From: Phaeoceros laevis
Taxonomy: Eukaryota > Anthocerotophyta > Anthocerotopsida > Notothyladales
NCBI GenBank assembly: GCA_049999765.1
Contig: JBNGIQ010009419.1
Coordinates: forward strand, 1-53,620
Reading direction: 5' to 3'
DNA: 53,620 nucleotides
In this document: one piece after another, positions 1-8,260 of the stretch
How positions within the stretch are numbered: the stretch's first letter is position 1
Layout: each line of letters opens with the position of its first letter
The notes under the pieces: generated by a model
What the model was told of the DNA's origin: nothing
Seen by the model: only the letters and a program-made list of their open reading frames with translations
Databases searched by the model: none
Translations under genes and position numbers: made by a program

Positions 1-15
1 ATTCTTGTTTTGCAG

Positions 16-306
16 GGCAAAGATGGCCGCACCATCTCTCAACACCCTAAACGCTGCGCACGCTCCTTGTCACCTTCCCAACCTGGATACCACGGTGGTG
101 ACAGCCAACTGGATTCCGCCTATTGATTACCCATCCAAGCTTGCCACCGGATCGACGATGCTGACAAGATGCTTTTGTGTGACAACTGCAACCAGGGGTA
201 CCATCTTTTTTGCTTGCAGCCTGAACTCACAGAGGTGCCCGATGCGTTGTGGTTCTGTCCGCCATGTGCAGCCCGTTCTGCTGGACGCAGCTCCTCTTCT
301 TCCTAG
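16..306 (+). pseudogene. Broken PHD-finger exon (3' end of a gene or element cut by the window edge)
   Basis: Bases 1-15 look like a polypyrimidine tract ending in CAG, so an exon may start at 16. In that frame a TGA stop lies at 124-126. It is followed by a clear PHD finger (about 142-285) with the signature MLLCDNCNQGYHLFCL, then VPD..WFCPPC, ending in Ser codons and TAG at 304-306. The PHD finger would bind histone tails if intact. The first Cys of the C4HC3 set is not visible: the codon two before ACH reads Ile. With the upstream TGA this points to a decayed copy, or to a splice boundary I placed wrongly. It could be the last exon of a chromatin gene or a PHD carried by a transposon; the repeat just downstream slightly favours the latter. 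Confidence 0.45.
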
Positions 307-324
307 TCAAGGAGCTAGGGGGGG

Positions 325-485
325 GTGTAGACTGGCTGGGTACTTTTGCTGAGTACTTTTCTTTCCATGCTGCCTTTGCTACTCATTGTGTGCTTACATT
401 TGTGGCCACATTTCTCAGTTCAGTCAAGGCTTCTGCTGAAGCAGGGATACCAAGGCAGGACATCCCTATGCACTCACGCACGACA
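325..485 (+). repeat. Direct repeat, copy 1 (161 bp)
   Basis: This 161-bp stretch recurs at 1031-1191 with no gaps and only a few substitutions, at an offset of 706 bp. It starts about 20 bp after the stop of the PHD fragment. It has no convincing coding capacity. The pair may be LTR or transposon-end remnants, or a segmental duplication. Confidence 0.85.
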
Positions 486-493
486 GCTGTCAG

Positions 494-511
494 GACGTGC
501 AAATGCACGTC
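494..511. repeat. Short perfect inverted repeat
   Basis: An 8-bp perfect inverted repeat (GACGTGCA / TGCACGTC) with a 2-base spacer sits just downstream of direct-repeat copy 1. It contains ACGT cores. No function is assigned. Confidence 0.5.
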
Positions 512-1030
512 GTTCAGCAGGTGTTTGCTCCATATGCATCTGGGCTGTGGCTCTTGTGTTTCTGTTGTGACAGCACGTTATTTTTGCTTTACATGCTTTC
601 ACCATGCTAGGATAATGAATACTTATCAAGTTAATTAGGTTTGCTGCCAATGCGTTAAGTCAATGTTGGCGATTCAGCTGTCCATGTCTTGTAATGGCCT
701 CGGCCTAATTGATCCCGTTAGGGACCGGCCTGGCGGTGCATTTATGTGTCTGACTCCCGTTGCGACTTTCGCGCGCTGGCGGCTATGCCTGCTTAGGAGA
801 TAGAGAGAGGGCTGGAGCCCAAAGGTCGCTCGTCGCACCGGAAGGTGCAGTCTTAGCAAGTTCTGAATTTTGACAAGTGCTGGGCTTACGCCTGCAGCTG
901 TAACCGTGATTCACACAATCGATGCATTGTTCATGAAATTCTGCTGCCCTTGTCTTGTAATTTGCTGGACTCCCCTGTTGGCACTGGGCATCTCGCTTCT
1001 GGCATGCGCTACATGTGCAAAGGAGCGAAT

Positions 1031-1191
1031 GTGTAAACTGGCTGGGTACTTTTGCTGAGTACTTTTCTTTCCATGCTACCTTTGCTACTCATTGTGTGCT
1101 TACATTTGTGGCCACATTTCTCAGTTTAGTCAAGGCTTTTGCTGAAGCAGGGATACCGAGGCAGGACAGCCCTATGCACTCACGCACGACA
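1031..1191 (+). repeat. Direct repeat, copy 2 (161 bp)
   Basis: Gap-free second copy of 325-485. The intervening 545 bp (486-1030) hold no recognisable gene. The short tracts near 680 and 940, both around a CTTGTAAT-type core, look loosely alike. The stretch 1192-1955 has no recognised gene either; around 1440-1800 there are short open stretches whose peptide I cannot assign. Confidence 0.85.
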
Positions 1192-1955
1192 CAAAGTAAT
1201 TGAATCGAGCTTGTAATATATACGTGGTGCCCATGTATTGGTCGTTATGTTTTGAGGGTCGCTCAATCGTTATAAGGGTCGACCCCCCCTGACCCCTATA
1301 AATTCAAGATTTTGGGGGCGTGACGTGTCCTGATGTGGCGCCCCATCATTTTGAGCTGAAAGCCACACAAGACAAGTTTATGTCTCTCAGACCATCACCA
1401 TCCATCCAGGGAGTTGCAGGGAGTTGCATAGGTTAAGAGATCAGATTGAAGAGGCGAATTTGATGTACTGTGTGGTGGATGAAGCAAATGGATTTTGCAT
1501 TGGATTTGAAGAAGCATTTTTCTTCTACATTGGATCTTGGGAAAGCATGAGCTTTTTTTTCTCCTTTCTTGGAAGTTGTAAGTGAAGTGAATTGGAGAAT
1601 TATATCTGTTGGATCAGGTCTCTCCATCCTTACCCACATGGAGTATTGTTGGTCCCCGATGGCAATAGCCAAAGCAGGTTCCAAGCTAAGAATTCCTATT
1701 TTCGCACAGTTGGAAGGTTGGAAGGACTTCCAGGATGCTGGAAATTATGTATGCAAGTTTGTTAATATGAGTCATGAAGACCTTCATTACTAGTACAAGA
1801 GGTTTGCTGGTCACTTCAACCAATCATCCACTGCATTGAGGTATTAGCAAACAATACAAGCGTAAAAAAGGCTGCAGATACAATTTGGGATGAGATTACC
1901 AAAAAAGGTGCCATGTATACATGTAGTAGGCAATCTGCAAAGCAGCAAGCTATGT

Positions 1956-1989
1956 ACGCTTGTCAATGACGCTGGTCATTGACAAGCGT
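1956..1989. repeat. Perfect 15-bp hairpin
   Basis: A perfect 15-bp stem (1956-1970 with 1975-1989) encloses a 4-base loop GCTG. The right arm is also the start of the open frame 1960-2328. There is no T-run after it, so it is not a typical terminator. It could be a transposon-end junction, a foldback scar or an RNA hairpin. Confidence 0.8.
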
Positions 1990-2328
1990 GTTTTAAACCC
2001 AAAGCCTGTGAGGATGATGGCTTTAGGGATTGCCAATGGGAATGGGTGGATCTTAAAGTCCAGGTTTAAGGATGAAGAGCCTGTAGCTCTGCATGAGCCA
2101 TCCACTCCGGATGAGCCTACAACCCAATCCAACGGCACAGGAGTGTTGGTGGAGTCTGCCACCACTGATCCCTTCGAGAGCTTCAGTTTAGCCGAGAGGT
2201 CACTTGCCTGCTATTTCGCCCAAGAGGCATTTGCCATAGGCAGCACCAAAGTTGACTGGCTAGAAATAGCTGAAGCACATTTCTTCAAGGCGGAGCTGCC
2301 CGGTTGGCACCGGAACTTGTTTGTTTGA
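1960..2328 (+). CDS. Hypothetical open frame, 122 aa, unrecognised
   Basis: I do not recognise this protein. It opens inside the hairpin at 1956-1989, reads VIDKRVLNPKPVRMMALGI near the start, has an acidic, Pro/Thr-rich middle, and ends in a more hydrophobic Cys/Phe-containing part. It is on the same strand as the next open frame (2423-2917) but in another frame, so the two could be exons of one gene or fragments of one decayed gene. No ATG context or domain supports it independently. Confidence 0.25.
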   Translation: MSMTLVIDKRVLNPKPVRMMALGIANGNGWILKSRFKDEEPVALHEPSTPDEPTTQSNGTGVLVESATTDPFESFSLAERSLACYFAQEAFAIGSTKVDWLEIAEAHFFKAELPGWHRNLFV

Positions 2329-2422
2329 AATTGCTCGAATGAATTGCTCGTAGTAGGCCTGCCTGGCTGATGCCACAAGTTTGTTTTGATTTTGAGCTGT
2401 TTGCAAGAATCTTGAGTCTGTA

Positions 2423-2917
2423 GTGTATGGCAAGCTTACATCTCTCGAGGAGACCAATTTTAAGGTTATGGACATTAATGACAATGTGAAAAGAGCAATG
2501 GTCAACTTCAGAAATCTGTTACCATTTTTGGCACTTCGATACAAGTTTTTTTGTGTGGATTTGATTTTTACAGATGACGATGAAATGGAAATGGTTAATT
2601 GGGGCTTTGACCTTGTTCAGGAATGTGAAGGTTCAACACATGGATTGAGAGGGGTACTGAAGAAGAAGTTTGCTTATGAGGCTATTGTGAATTACTACAG
2701 TGACAAGGAACCAGAGGGGCTTTTGGGGGCACTGTCGAAGCATATGGCATTATATCGAGATCCTGCATTATCTGGAAAAATGTGGGAACCCTGTGTGGCA
2801 GATGGATGGGCGAGGCCTTTCCATTTTACACTTCGCATGAATCGTCTAACAAGCGTGCGCCAACACATTCTGGGGCATAGTCTGAAACGGGCCCTACATC
2901 AAGTGAAAATGATATGA
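2423..2917 (+). CDS. Hypothetical protein, 164 aa, unrecognised
   Basis: This 164-codon open frame has a composition typical of a real soluble protein: acidic clusters such as FTDDDEMEMVNWG, then KKKFAYEAIVNYYSDKEPEG, then WEPCVADGWARPFHF. I cannot assign a family. It may be an exon or a relic of a longer gene, because the open frame 1960-2328 lies just upstream in another frame with no clear splice sites between. No membrane segment or signal peptide is seen. Confidence 0.3.
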   Translation: MYGKLTSLEETNFKVMDINDNVKRAMVNFRNLLPFLALRYKFFCVDLIFTDDDEMEMVNWGFDLVQECEGSTHGLRGVLKKKFAYEAIVNYYSDKEPEGLLGALSKHMALYRDPALSGKMWEPCVADGWARPFHFTLRMNRLTSVRQHILGHSLKRALHQVKMI

Positions 2918-4588
2918 CTCCGGGCACAGATCCCGGGCACTTCAGTATAATAATGAAGCTCAGGTCATCGTGTCGACCCGGCTGACTTTAGCGACGACTT
3001 TTCGGATATCTACACCAATGTTAAACTCCTTAGCATCGTAGAATAGTCAAACGGGGTGTATACCCTTATGTACGGTATGGTTTTTGCCTATTTATAAAGT
3101 GCCCCTTGTCGCTAAAAGTATAATAATGAAGCCGCAAGGGAAGTCTTTAGAGGAGGAGACGGAAGTGTATGCAGGACACGACGATGCAGACGGCCAGGAT
3201 GTCGCACGGGCGCACAAGATAGCAAGGAAACAAACGCTTGATGCACATCGAAGGCATATGTATTGCAGGTGCTCGTGGGAAACATGGGTTTAATAGGTAC
3301 TGTATATGGTTGAGAGAGATTTTTTTCTTAGTAGTATATAAGATGGGCAGAATATAGGCATTTAAAAAAAATACACGTATTATCCAGTACACCAAACAGT
3401 AATCGATGTAGTTACCGGTAATTCGGAGTCAGTGTTAAGTGGCAGATGTTCAGTTTGGACTAATTCCTTCATAAGAGCTTAGAACACCAACACGAAATAA
3501 TACCTTACGCATCGCCATACAGGTCGCCTGACTCGGAAATCGATACCATAAGCTTGTCTCTAAGTGCTGAAGCACTGCTGCATCTAGTAGGAACATCAAG
3601 TGTTCCACTGGGCACTAAACAAACACTCTTCCCGCTCAATGAACTCTTCTGGTTTGATTAGTTCATCCTCATTGAAGAAGATCTCTAAGGAGCTAGGCTA
3701 GATCATCCGAACACACCTAGGCATAGCTGGTGTGATGTGCTAGGAAATCCCCTGTCGTGCCAGGGTTTTACTTTAGTTTAAGTACTGCATGCATGGCTGT
3801 AGTGTTGAAAATTGAATCGACTATACTACTAGCTTATAACTTATGGACACCTAGCCAGTATAACTTAGGGACACCTAGCCAGTTATAACTTAAGGACATC
3901 TAGCCAGCTATTATCTAACAGGTTATTACTTACTAAATCTGTGATAGCTGGCTTATTGTGCATCTCAGTCTGTCTTATCACACAGAAAGGAAATACTTTG
4001 TTTAGTAAGACTGTTGTATTAGTGCAATCCAGGAAGAAGTGCTTCTTAACGAATGTTTTCTCCATATTGGTAATGTGCTTCTTCAACCGTTTCTCGTAAA
4101 TTCTCTATGTCATAACTTCATGAGTTAGCATGTTGAGCTGGCCAGCTCTCCCACAGCATGCATTAATGATGGCGTTCACGACCTCCGAATCTTTCAACTC
4201 TGCGTATTCCTCAAGGAATCAAGTGTGGCGTTGATATGAAGAAAAATGGCTTACTAGTCTGCTGATATTACAAAATGGGGCTTCGACCTCTTGCCTTGCC
4301 ATGAGAATGCTCGCTTGCTTGCTTTCTTTTAAGATTTGCGTGATTACAAGTGTGGGGGAATTGGTGATAGCAGGAGGAGGGGATTTAGGATAAGTGAGGA
4401 CTTAGGGCACCATGAGCTTTTAAGGCCAAAATTATTTTATAGTTCATTTGGATGATGGTAATCTTCATATGAATTCTCTTCAAATATACATGTTTTATTT
4501 TCTCATATTTGAACTTCTCATAAGAGCTCAGAGTCTATGGACTTGGAAGATTGAAACACTAGAGTAGTACACCGTTTTGTACAGTACT
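2918..4588. other. AT-rich stretch without a recognised gene
   Basis: No open frame here has a recognisable domain. The only structure I can support is a triple tandem repeat at 3834-3907. Several short open frames are of random-looking composition. Confidence 0.6.
3834..3907 (+). repeat. Three tandem copies of a ~25-bp unit
   Basis: Three adjacent imperfect copies (about 3834-3858, 3859-3882 and 3883-3907) share the pattern TATAACTTA-N-GGACA-C/T-CTAGCCAG. This is a small minisatellite in non-coding DNA. Confidence 0.8.
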
Positions 4589-5665
4589 TTATTTCAATCC
4601 CAGACTATTTCGAGTTCGGGTAACAAAAAGATCCTTGCATTTAATAGAAGCGGGTATTTTGCCACTACACACACAACAAGGAGTCTGACAAACGGCAGAG
4701 TTGCGGCCAAGCGAAACAATTGCCATAATATACTTATGTGGTTTGTATTTCTTCAATTGCTTGCTTTGTGGGTCCTTGATAAGTGTCTTAATATTGTCAA
4801 CTATAACATTTGCTTGCAATTCTGCAAAGTAGCCTTGTTTAATTTCGGCAATATTTGTGATATCACCTACTGCAAACACATTGGAATACCCAGGCAAACG
4901 AAGGGTGTCGTCTACTTTGACACGGCCATTCCCATCTAATGCATCTTTCAAATCTGAGTCTTGAAGCCACGAACTTCCTAACTTCTTCCCCACACATAGA
5001 AAATAGGCATCCGCTTGGATGGTAAGACCTTTCACGGTGTGATAGGGTGATGAGTGGAAGCTTTCCACTTTATCACTCAGGATGATCTCTACATTGCGGG
5101 CCTTCAGCCAATCTGTGGCTTTCTTGGATGCTGATGGTCCAATGAAGTCTAGGATTCTATTGCCTGCATGGACTAATGTGACCTTGATGGAAGGAAAATC
5201 CGTAACCACCTCCCCTGCTAGCTCCACCCCGACAGGGCCGCCTCCTACTATAAGGATAGATTTGGCAGTTTGAAGCTTTTTGTTCTCCTTGACAAACTCT
5301 TCTAGCCGGGCAACCCTTGTGAAGGGAGGCTTGCAAGCAGAACCAGTTGCAATGACCAAGAAGTCAAAGTCTATATGCTCTCCTCTATCTGTGACGACCT
5401 GGTTTCTAATCGCGGTCTTGGCATTGCTTGTGACCAATGTGCATTTTTTCAAGTAATCCGTGTGAGGAAAGCATGATCGTTCTCCAAAGCTCGGCTCTAC
5501 TATGCACCTCAGCCCAGCATAGGGCACCTCAAAAAAATCTTTGGCTTCAACTAGGATTACCTCAACATGGTCTTCTAGCATCTTGGCTACAAACGCACCT
5601 CCAACCCCACCTCCCACCACAACCACCCTCTGGCTTTTCCCCGAGCCAGTAGTGGAGGTAGTCAT
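4589..5665 (-). CDS. FAD-dependent NAD(P)H oxidoreductase, FSP1/AIFM2-like
   Basis: A single-exon gene of 358 aa, the usual family length. The family (plant AIFM2 homologues; animal FSP1) uses NAD(P)H and FAD to reduce quinones. Visible features: an N-terminal Rossmann FAD motif VVVVGGGVGG (about residues 14-23), the family stretch KDFFEVPYAGLRC, an ATG segment (IATGSACKPPF), a second dinucleotide motif SILIVGGGPVGVELAGEV for NAD(P)H, the GD motif NVFAVGDITNIAEIKQGY, and a C-terminal KCKDLFVTRTRNSLGL typical of the family. Residue 2 is Thr, so the N-terminal myristoylation known in animal FSP1 is not encoded. No transit peptide or hydrophobic helix is obvious, suggesting a cytosolic or peripheral protein. 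It stands alone, with intergenic DNA on both sides. The assignment to the family is firm; the substrate is inferred. Confidence 0.9.
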   Translation of the reverse strand: MTTSTTGSGKSQRVVVVGGGVGGAFVAKMLEDHVEVILVEAKDFFEVPYAGLRCIVEPSFGERSCFPHTDYLKKCTLVTSNAKTAIRNQVVTDRGEHIDFDFLVIATGSACKPPFTRVARLEEFVKENKKLQTAKSILIVGGGPVGVELAGEVVTDFPSIKVTLVHAGNRILDFIGPSASKKATDWLKARNVEIILSDKVESFHSSPYHTVKGLTIQADAYFLCVGKKLGSSWLQDSDLKDALDGNGRVKVDDTLRLPGYSNVFAVGDITNIAEIKQGYFAELQANVIVDNIKTLIKDPQSKQLKKYKPHKYIMAIVSLGRNSAVCQTPCCVCSGKIPASIKCKDLFVTRTRNSLGLK

Positions 5666-6833
5666 TTCTACTTCAGAAAATCTAGTAATTGAGTGTGCAT
5701 CAATTTATGTTAGTACCTAGCACGGAGTGCATAGAAGCATTCTCTCATTTAAGAATATATGAATATGCTGTAAGTTTTGGAGCATGCTTTAATCTAAATT
5801 GGTTGAAGTGAGTGCTCTTCCTTCAGGTTGGAACATTTCTTTTTCTTCTTTTTCAGGTTGGAACGTTTCACAATGAAGGGTGAAATCTTGCAAAATGTAC
5901 ACCCAACTTTAGCGTTGTGCTGGATGATACATTTAGGTCATCATGTGTCTCACCCTATTGGATTCCATAGTTTTCTAGTCCTCAAATTAGCATTCAAGAT
6001 CTTCAGACAACTACAGATAATGGAACCTTTAAAGATCAATAATGTTAAAACTAAAACTTATAACTATCTCATTAGAACTTATATAATAAAATACAGATCC
6101 AATTTTTTTTGTAGGATTTACAATATAAGTTATACAATTCTTTTAATTGCTTTGGCAGTCTTTTATGGAGTATACTTCACCCTAAGTTTTCCGACATCAA
6201 GAGTTATGTACATGTCTATTTTTTTATAAAGCCTAATAATAGTTTAACGTACTTAGATATTTTTAGTAAGTACTTAAATATTATAGACAAGGAGGTTCAT
6301 TTTATCATGATTTGGGCAAAGACCAAATAGCATTCCTTCTAGTAATATTTTATGTGATGGGAAACCTCAAAGCTAGTGAAAATTTGTCTAAAGTTTGTTC
6401 AATGGAGAAGTTGGCCACAAATGAGACTGAAATTCTTGGATACTACTATTGTGAAAATTGTGACTATTGTGAAAATGAAACAGGTTATATTTTGAAAGAA
6501 ACTCAGGTCCCCAACATGGAATTATGGAAACATTATCAACTAAGAATGAAAACAAAATGACACCCACTACGAAAAACAAAATGCTGCCTACATTGTACAG
6601 GTTACAGATGTACATCTGGGCAGCGATTGAAGGACTTTTCAAGTGATATCGTTAGTCCTTTAGGGGTGCACCGATGTTAGGTGCCGTGCAGCATCAACAA
6701 GATGCCCTCCGTTAGATCGCACGTAAAAAGCTATCTATCTAGTCTTTCTTGCCTCACTAACATTGATTTTTCATCTCACTCTATGTACAAATGCTAAGCC
6801 CATGCTACACTTGAACTGCCGTTAGGCATTCAT
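5666..6833. other. Intergenic, no recognised gene
   Basis: AT-rich DNA upstream of the oxidoreductase gene and downstream of the ELIP gene. A CT/T-rich tract lies near 5838-5856. The frames at 5828-6229 and 6312-6560 are rich in Ile/Phe/Asn codons and show no domain. I see no RNA gene. Confidence 0.6.
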
Positions 6834-7656
6834 CTAGGCGTGAAGGAGGGCTGAACCTCTAATCACCTCTGAGATGACGAGGCTTGCAAAGCCCAGCATA
6901 GCAAGACGCCCATTCCAGCGCTCTGCCTTGGCATTGAAAGGCCCCCAGCGGCGGCTGTCGGGAGACTCTCTTCGCAGGATGGTAACCAGGGACGCATACG
7001 TCAAAACTTGGGTCACCGCCAGGAAGTACAAGAGCCCTTGAGTGCCAGGAGCGGCCACCTGCTCCAACACGCTCTGATGCGTGTACCACTCGACCACAAT
7101 TGCCCACACGAAGCCCACCATTGCCTGCGCACACGCACGATGATCAGCAGGTTGCTCACAGCTACAATTGACAGTACTCAGCACAGAAACCAAAACCTTT
7201 CATTTGCACGCCAATCAGATGTCACACTCTTGCATATGCGTTGCAGCAGAGGGTGTTCACAGCTACAAAGCAAATTCGTACCAGTCTCCCGTTGATGGTT
7301 TCGGGCCCAGCTCCATCGAAGGACATCTGGCTGGCGAAGCTGTTGTCGCCTGTTTCAGGACGCCGCTCTACTTCGGGGCGAGGGATGGTGGTGCCGCTCT
7401 TGGGAATGGTTCCCACCACCGATCGCTTCTCGGACTCGTCCTCCTCCTGGTGCCGGAGGACCTGGTCCTTGCCGATGTCCACCTTGGTGCTGTCTGCCGC
7501 CTTCTTCAGGCTTCGAAGCGGATCTGCTGCTCGGACTGTGAGCCTGAAGGGATTTGAGGAGAGCCTTTGGGAGAAAGCCCGCCGGTTCAGGGGCGAGCAA
7601 GGACAGATGCGAAGCGAGCTGCCTGCCATGGCTGCCGGACTCACAATCGCTGCCAT
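6834..7656 (-). CDS. Early light-induced protein (ELIP), two exons
   Basis: Exons 7282-7656 and 6834-7124 (minus) join as NGRL|AMVGF across a GT-AG intron and give 221 aa. ELIPs are thylakoid members of the LHC superfamily that protect against photo-oxidative stress. The N-terminus is Ser/Arg-rich and looks like a plastid transit peptide (about residues 1-45). A charged linker is followed by three hydrophobic helices: helix I with INGRLAMVGF, a middle helix around GLLYFLAVTQVLTYASLV, and helix III with AERWNGRLAMLGFASLV. Both outer helices keep the (E/I)xNGRxAMxGF pigment-binding pattern of the family. The upstream DNA has a TATA box and ACGT elements, consistent with light or stress induction. 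A two-helix SEP is excluded by the three helices and two complete motifs. Confidence 0.92.
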
Positions 7657-7830
7657 AGCCTGCGCCTTGAGAGCTAAAAGCCCAACTTTGAGAGAGCACG
7701 AAGCAATGCGTATGCGGGCGCTAAGAAAGTATGAAGGTTCACAAGAGCAAGCAACAATTTGATGCGACTACTCGAGGATTCAGCTGGCCACTGCGAAGTG
7801 AAGTGATTTCTTTAGTGCACAGTGCGAAGC

Positions 7831-7837
7831 ATTTATA
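7831..7837 (-). promoter_or_regulatory. Probable TATA box of the ELIP gene
   Basis: TATAAAT on the minus strand, about 175 bp before the ELIP ATG. This leaves room for a normal 5' UTR. The ACGT cluster lies upstream of it, as expected for a light/stress promoter. Confidence 0.55.
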
Positions 7838-7915
7838 GGAAACATGCCGGGGGGGGGCGGAAGGATCTACTTGTCCGCGGCTTATTCTGGCACGCTGGAC
7901 GTACGAGGCGCTCAG

Positions 7916-7976
7916 GACGTGGGAGCTACGGATCGACCATGGACTAGTCCAGCACCTCAAGACGGCCCGGCACGTG
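7916..7976 (-). promoter_or_regulatory. ACGT cluster: ABRE-like site and perfect G-box
   Basis: GACGTGGG at 7916-7923 (ABRE-like) and a perfect G-box CACGTG at 7971-7976 lie 80-145 bp upstream of the TATA box. Such elements bind bZIP/bHLH factors (HY5, ABF, PIF types) in plants, and ELIP genes are known light- and stress-responsive targets. Binding here is inferred. Confidence 0.5.
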
Positions 7977-8260
7977 TGTCGACTATCGTCCTTCCGTTCT
8001 CCACCAAGGTATGTTCCGGATACCAGATGCAATGCCAAATAGCACATGCATGGAGGCACGTCCTGCTTCCGTGGCAGCGGAGCGACTCGATTGGTTTCAG
8101 GGTCGACAGCAGCGGGACAGCTCTTCAACGGCGCGAGTCGTGTTATTCAAAATTTCACTGCCGAGCGTATCACAAGGGGAAATTTACACTTACGTGTAGG
8201 GAACTGTTTCCGACAACCACAACGAATCTATTATGGTGAGAATGAATCTATCGTACAGCT

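Larger units (their letters stand above)
7657..8260 (-). promoter_or_regulatory. ELIP upstream region / 3' side of FORGETTER1
   Basis: Both flanking genes run on the minus strand, so this 604-bp gap must hold the 3' UTR of FORGETTER1 (near 8260) and the promoter of the ELIP gene (towards 7656). The ELIP elements listed separately lie 175-320 bp before its ATG. No separate gene is seen. Confidence 0.6.

Noticed and set aside
1430-1930. Possible transposase relic
   Set aside because: Short open stretches in several frames, but no DDE, zinc-finger or other transposase motif that I could recognise.
6312-6560. 82-aa frame with repeated CENCDYCEN cysteines
   Set aside because: The Cys spacing arises from a short repeated TGTGAAAATTGTGA-type sequence in AT-rich DNA; no zinc-binding family fits.
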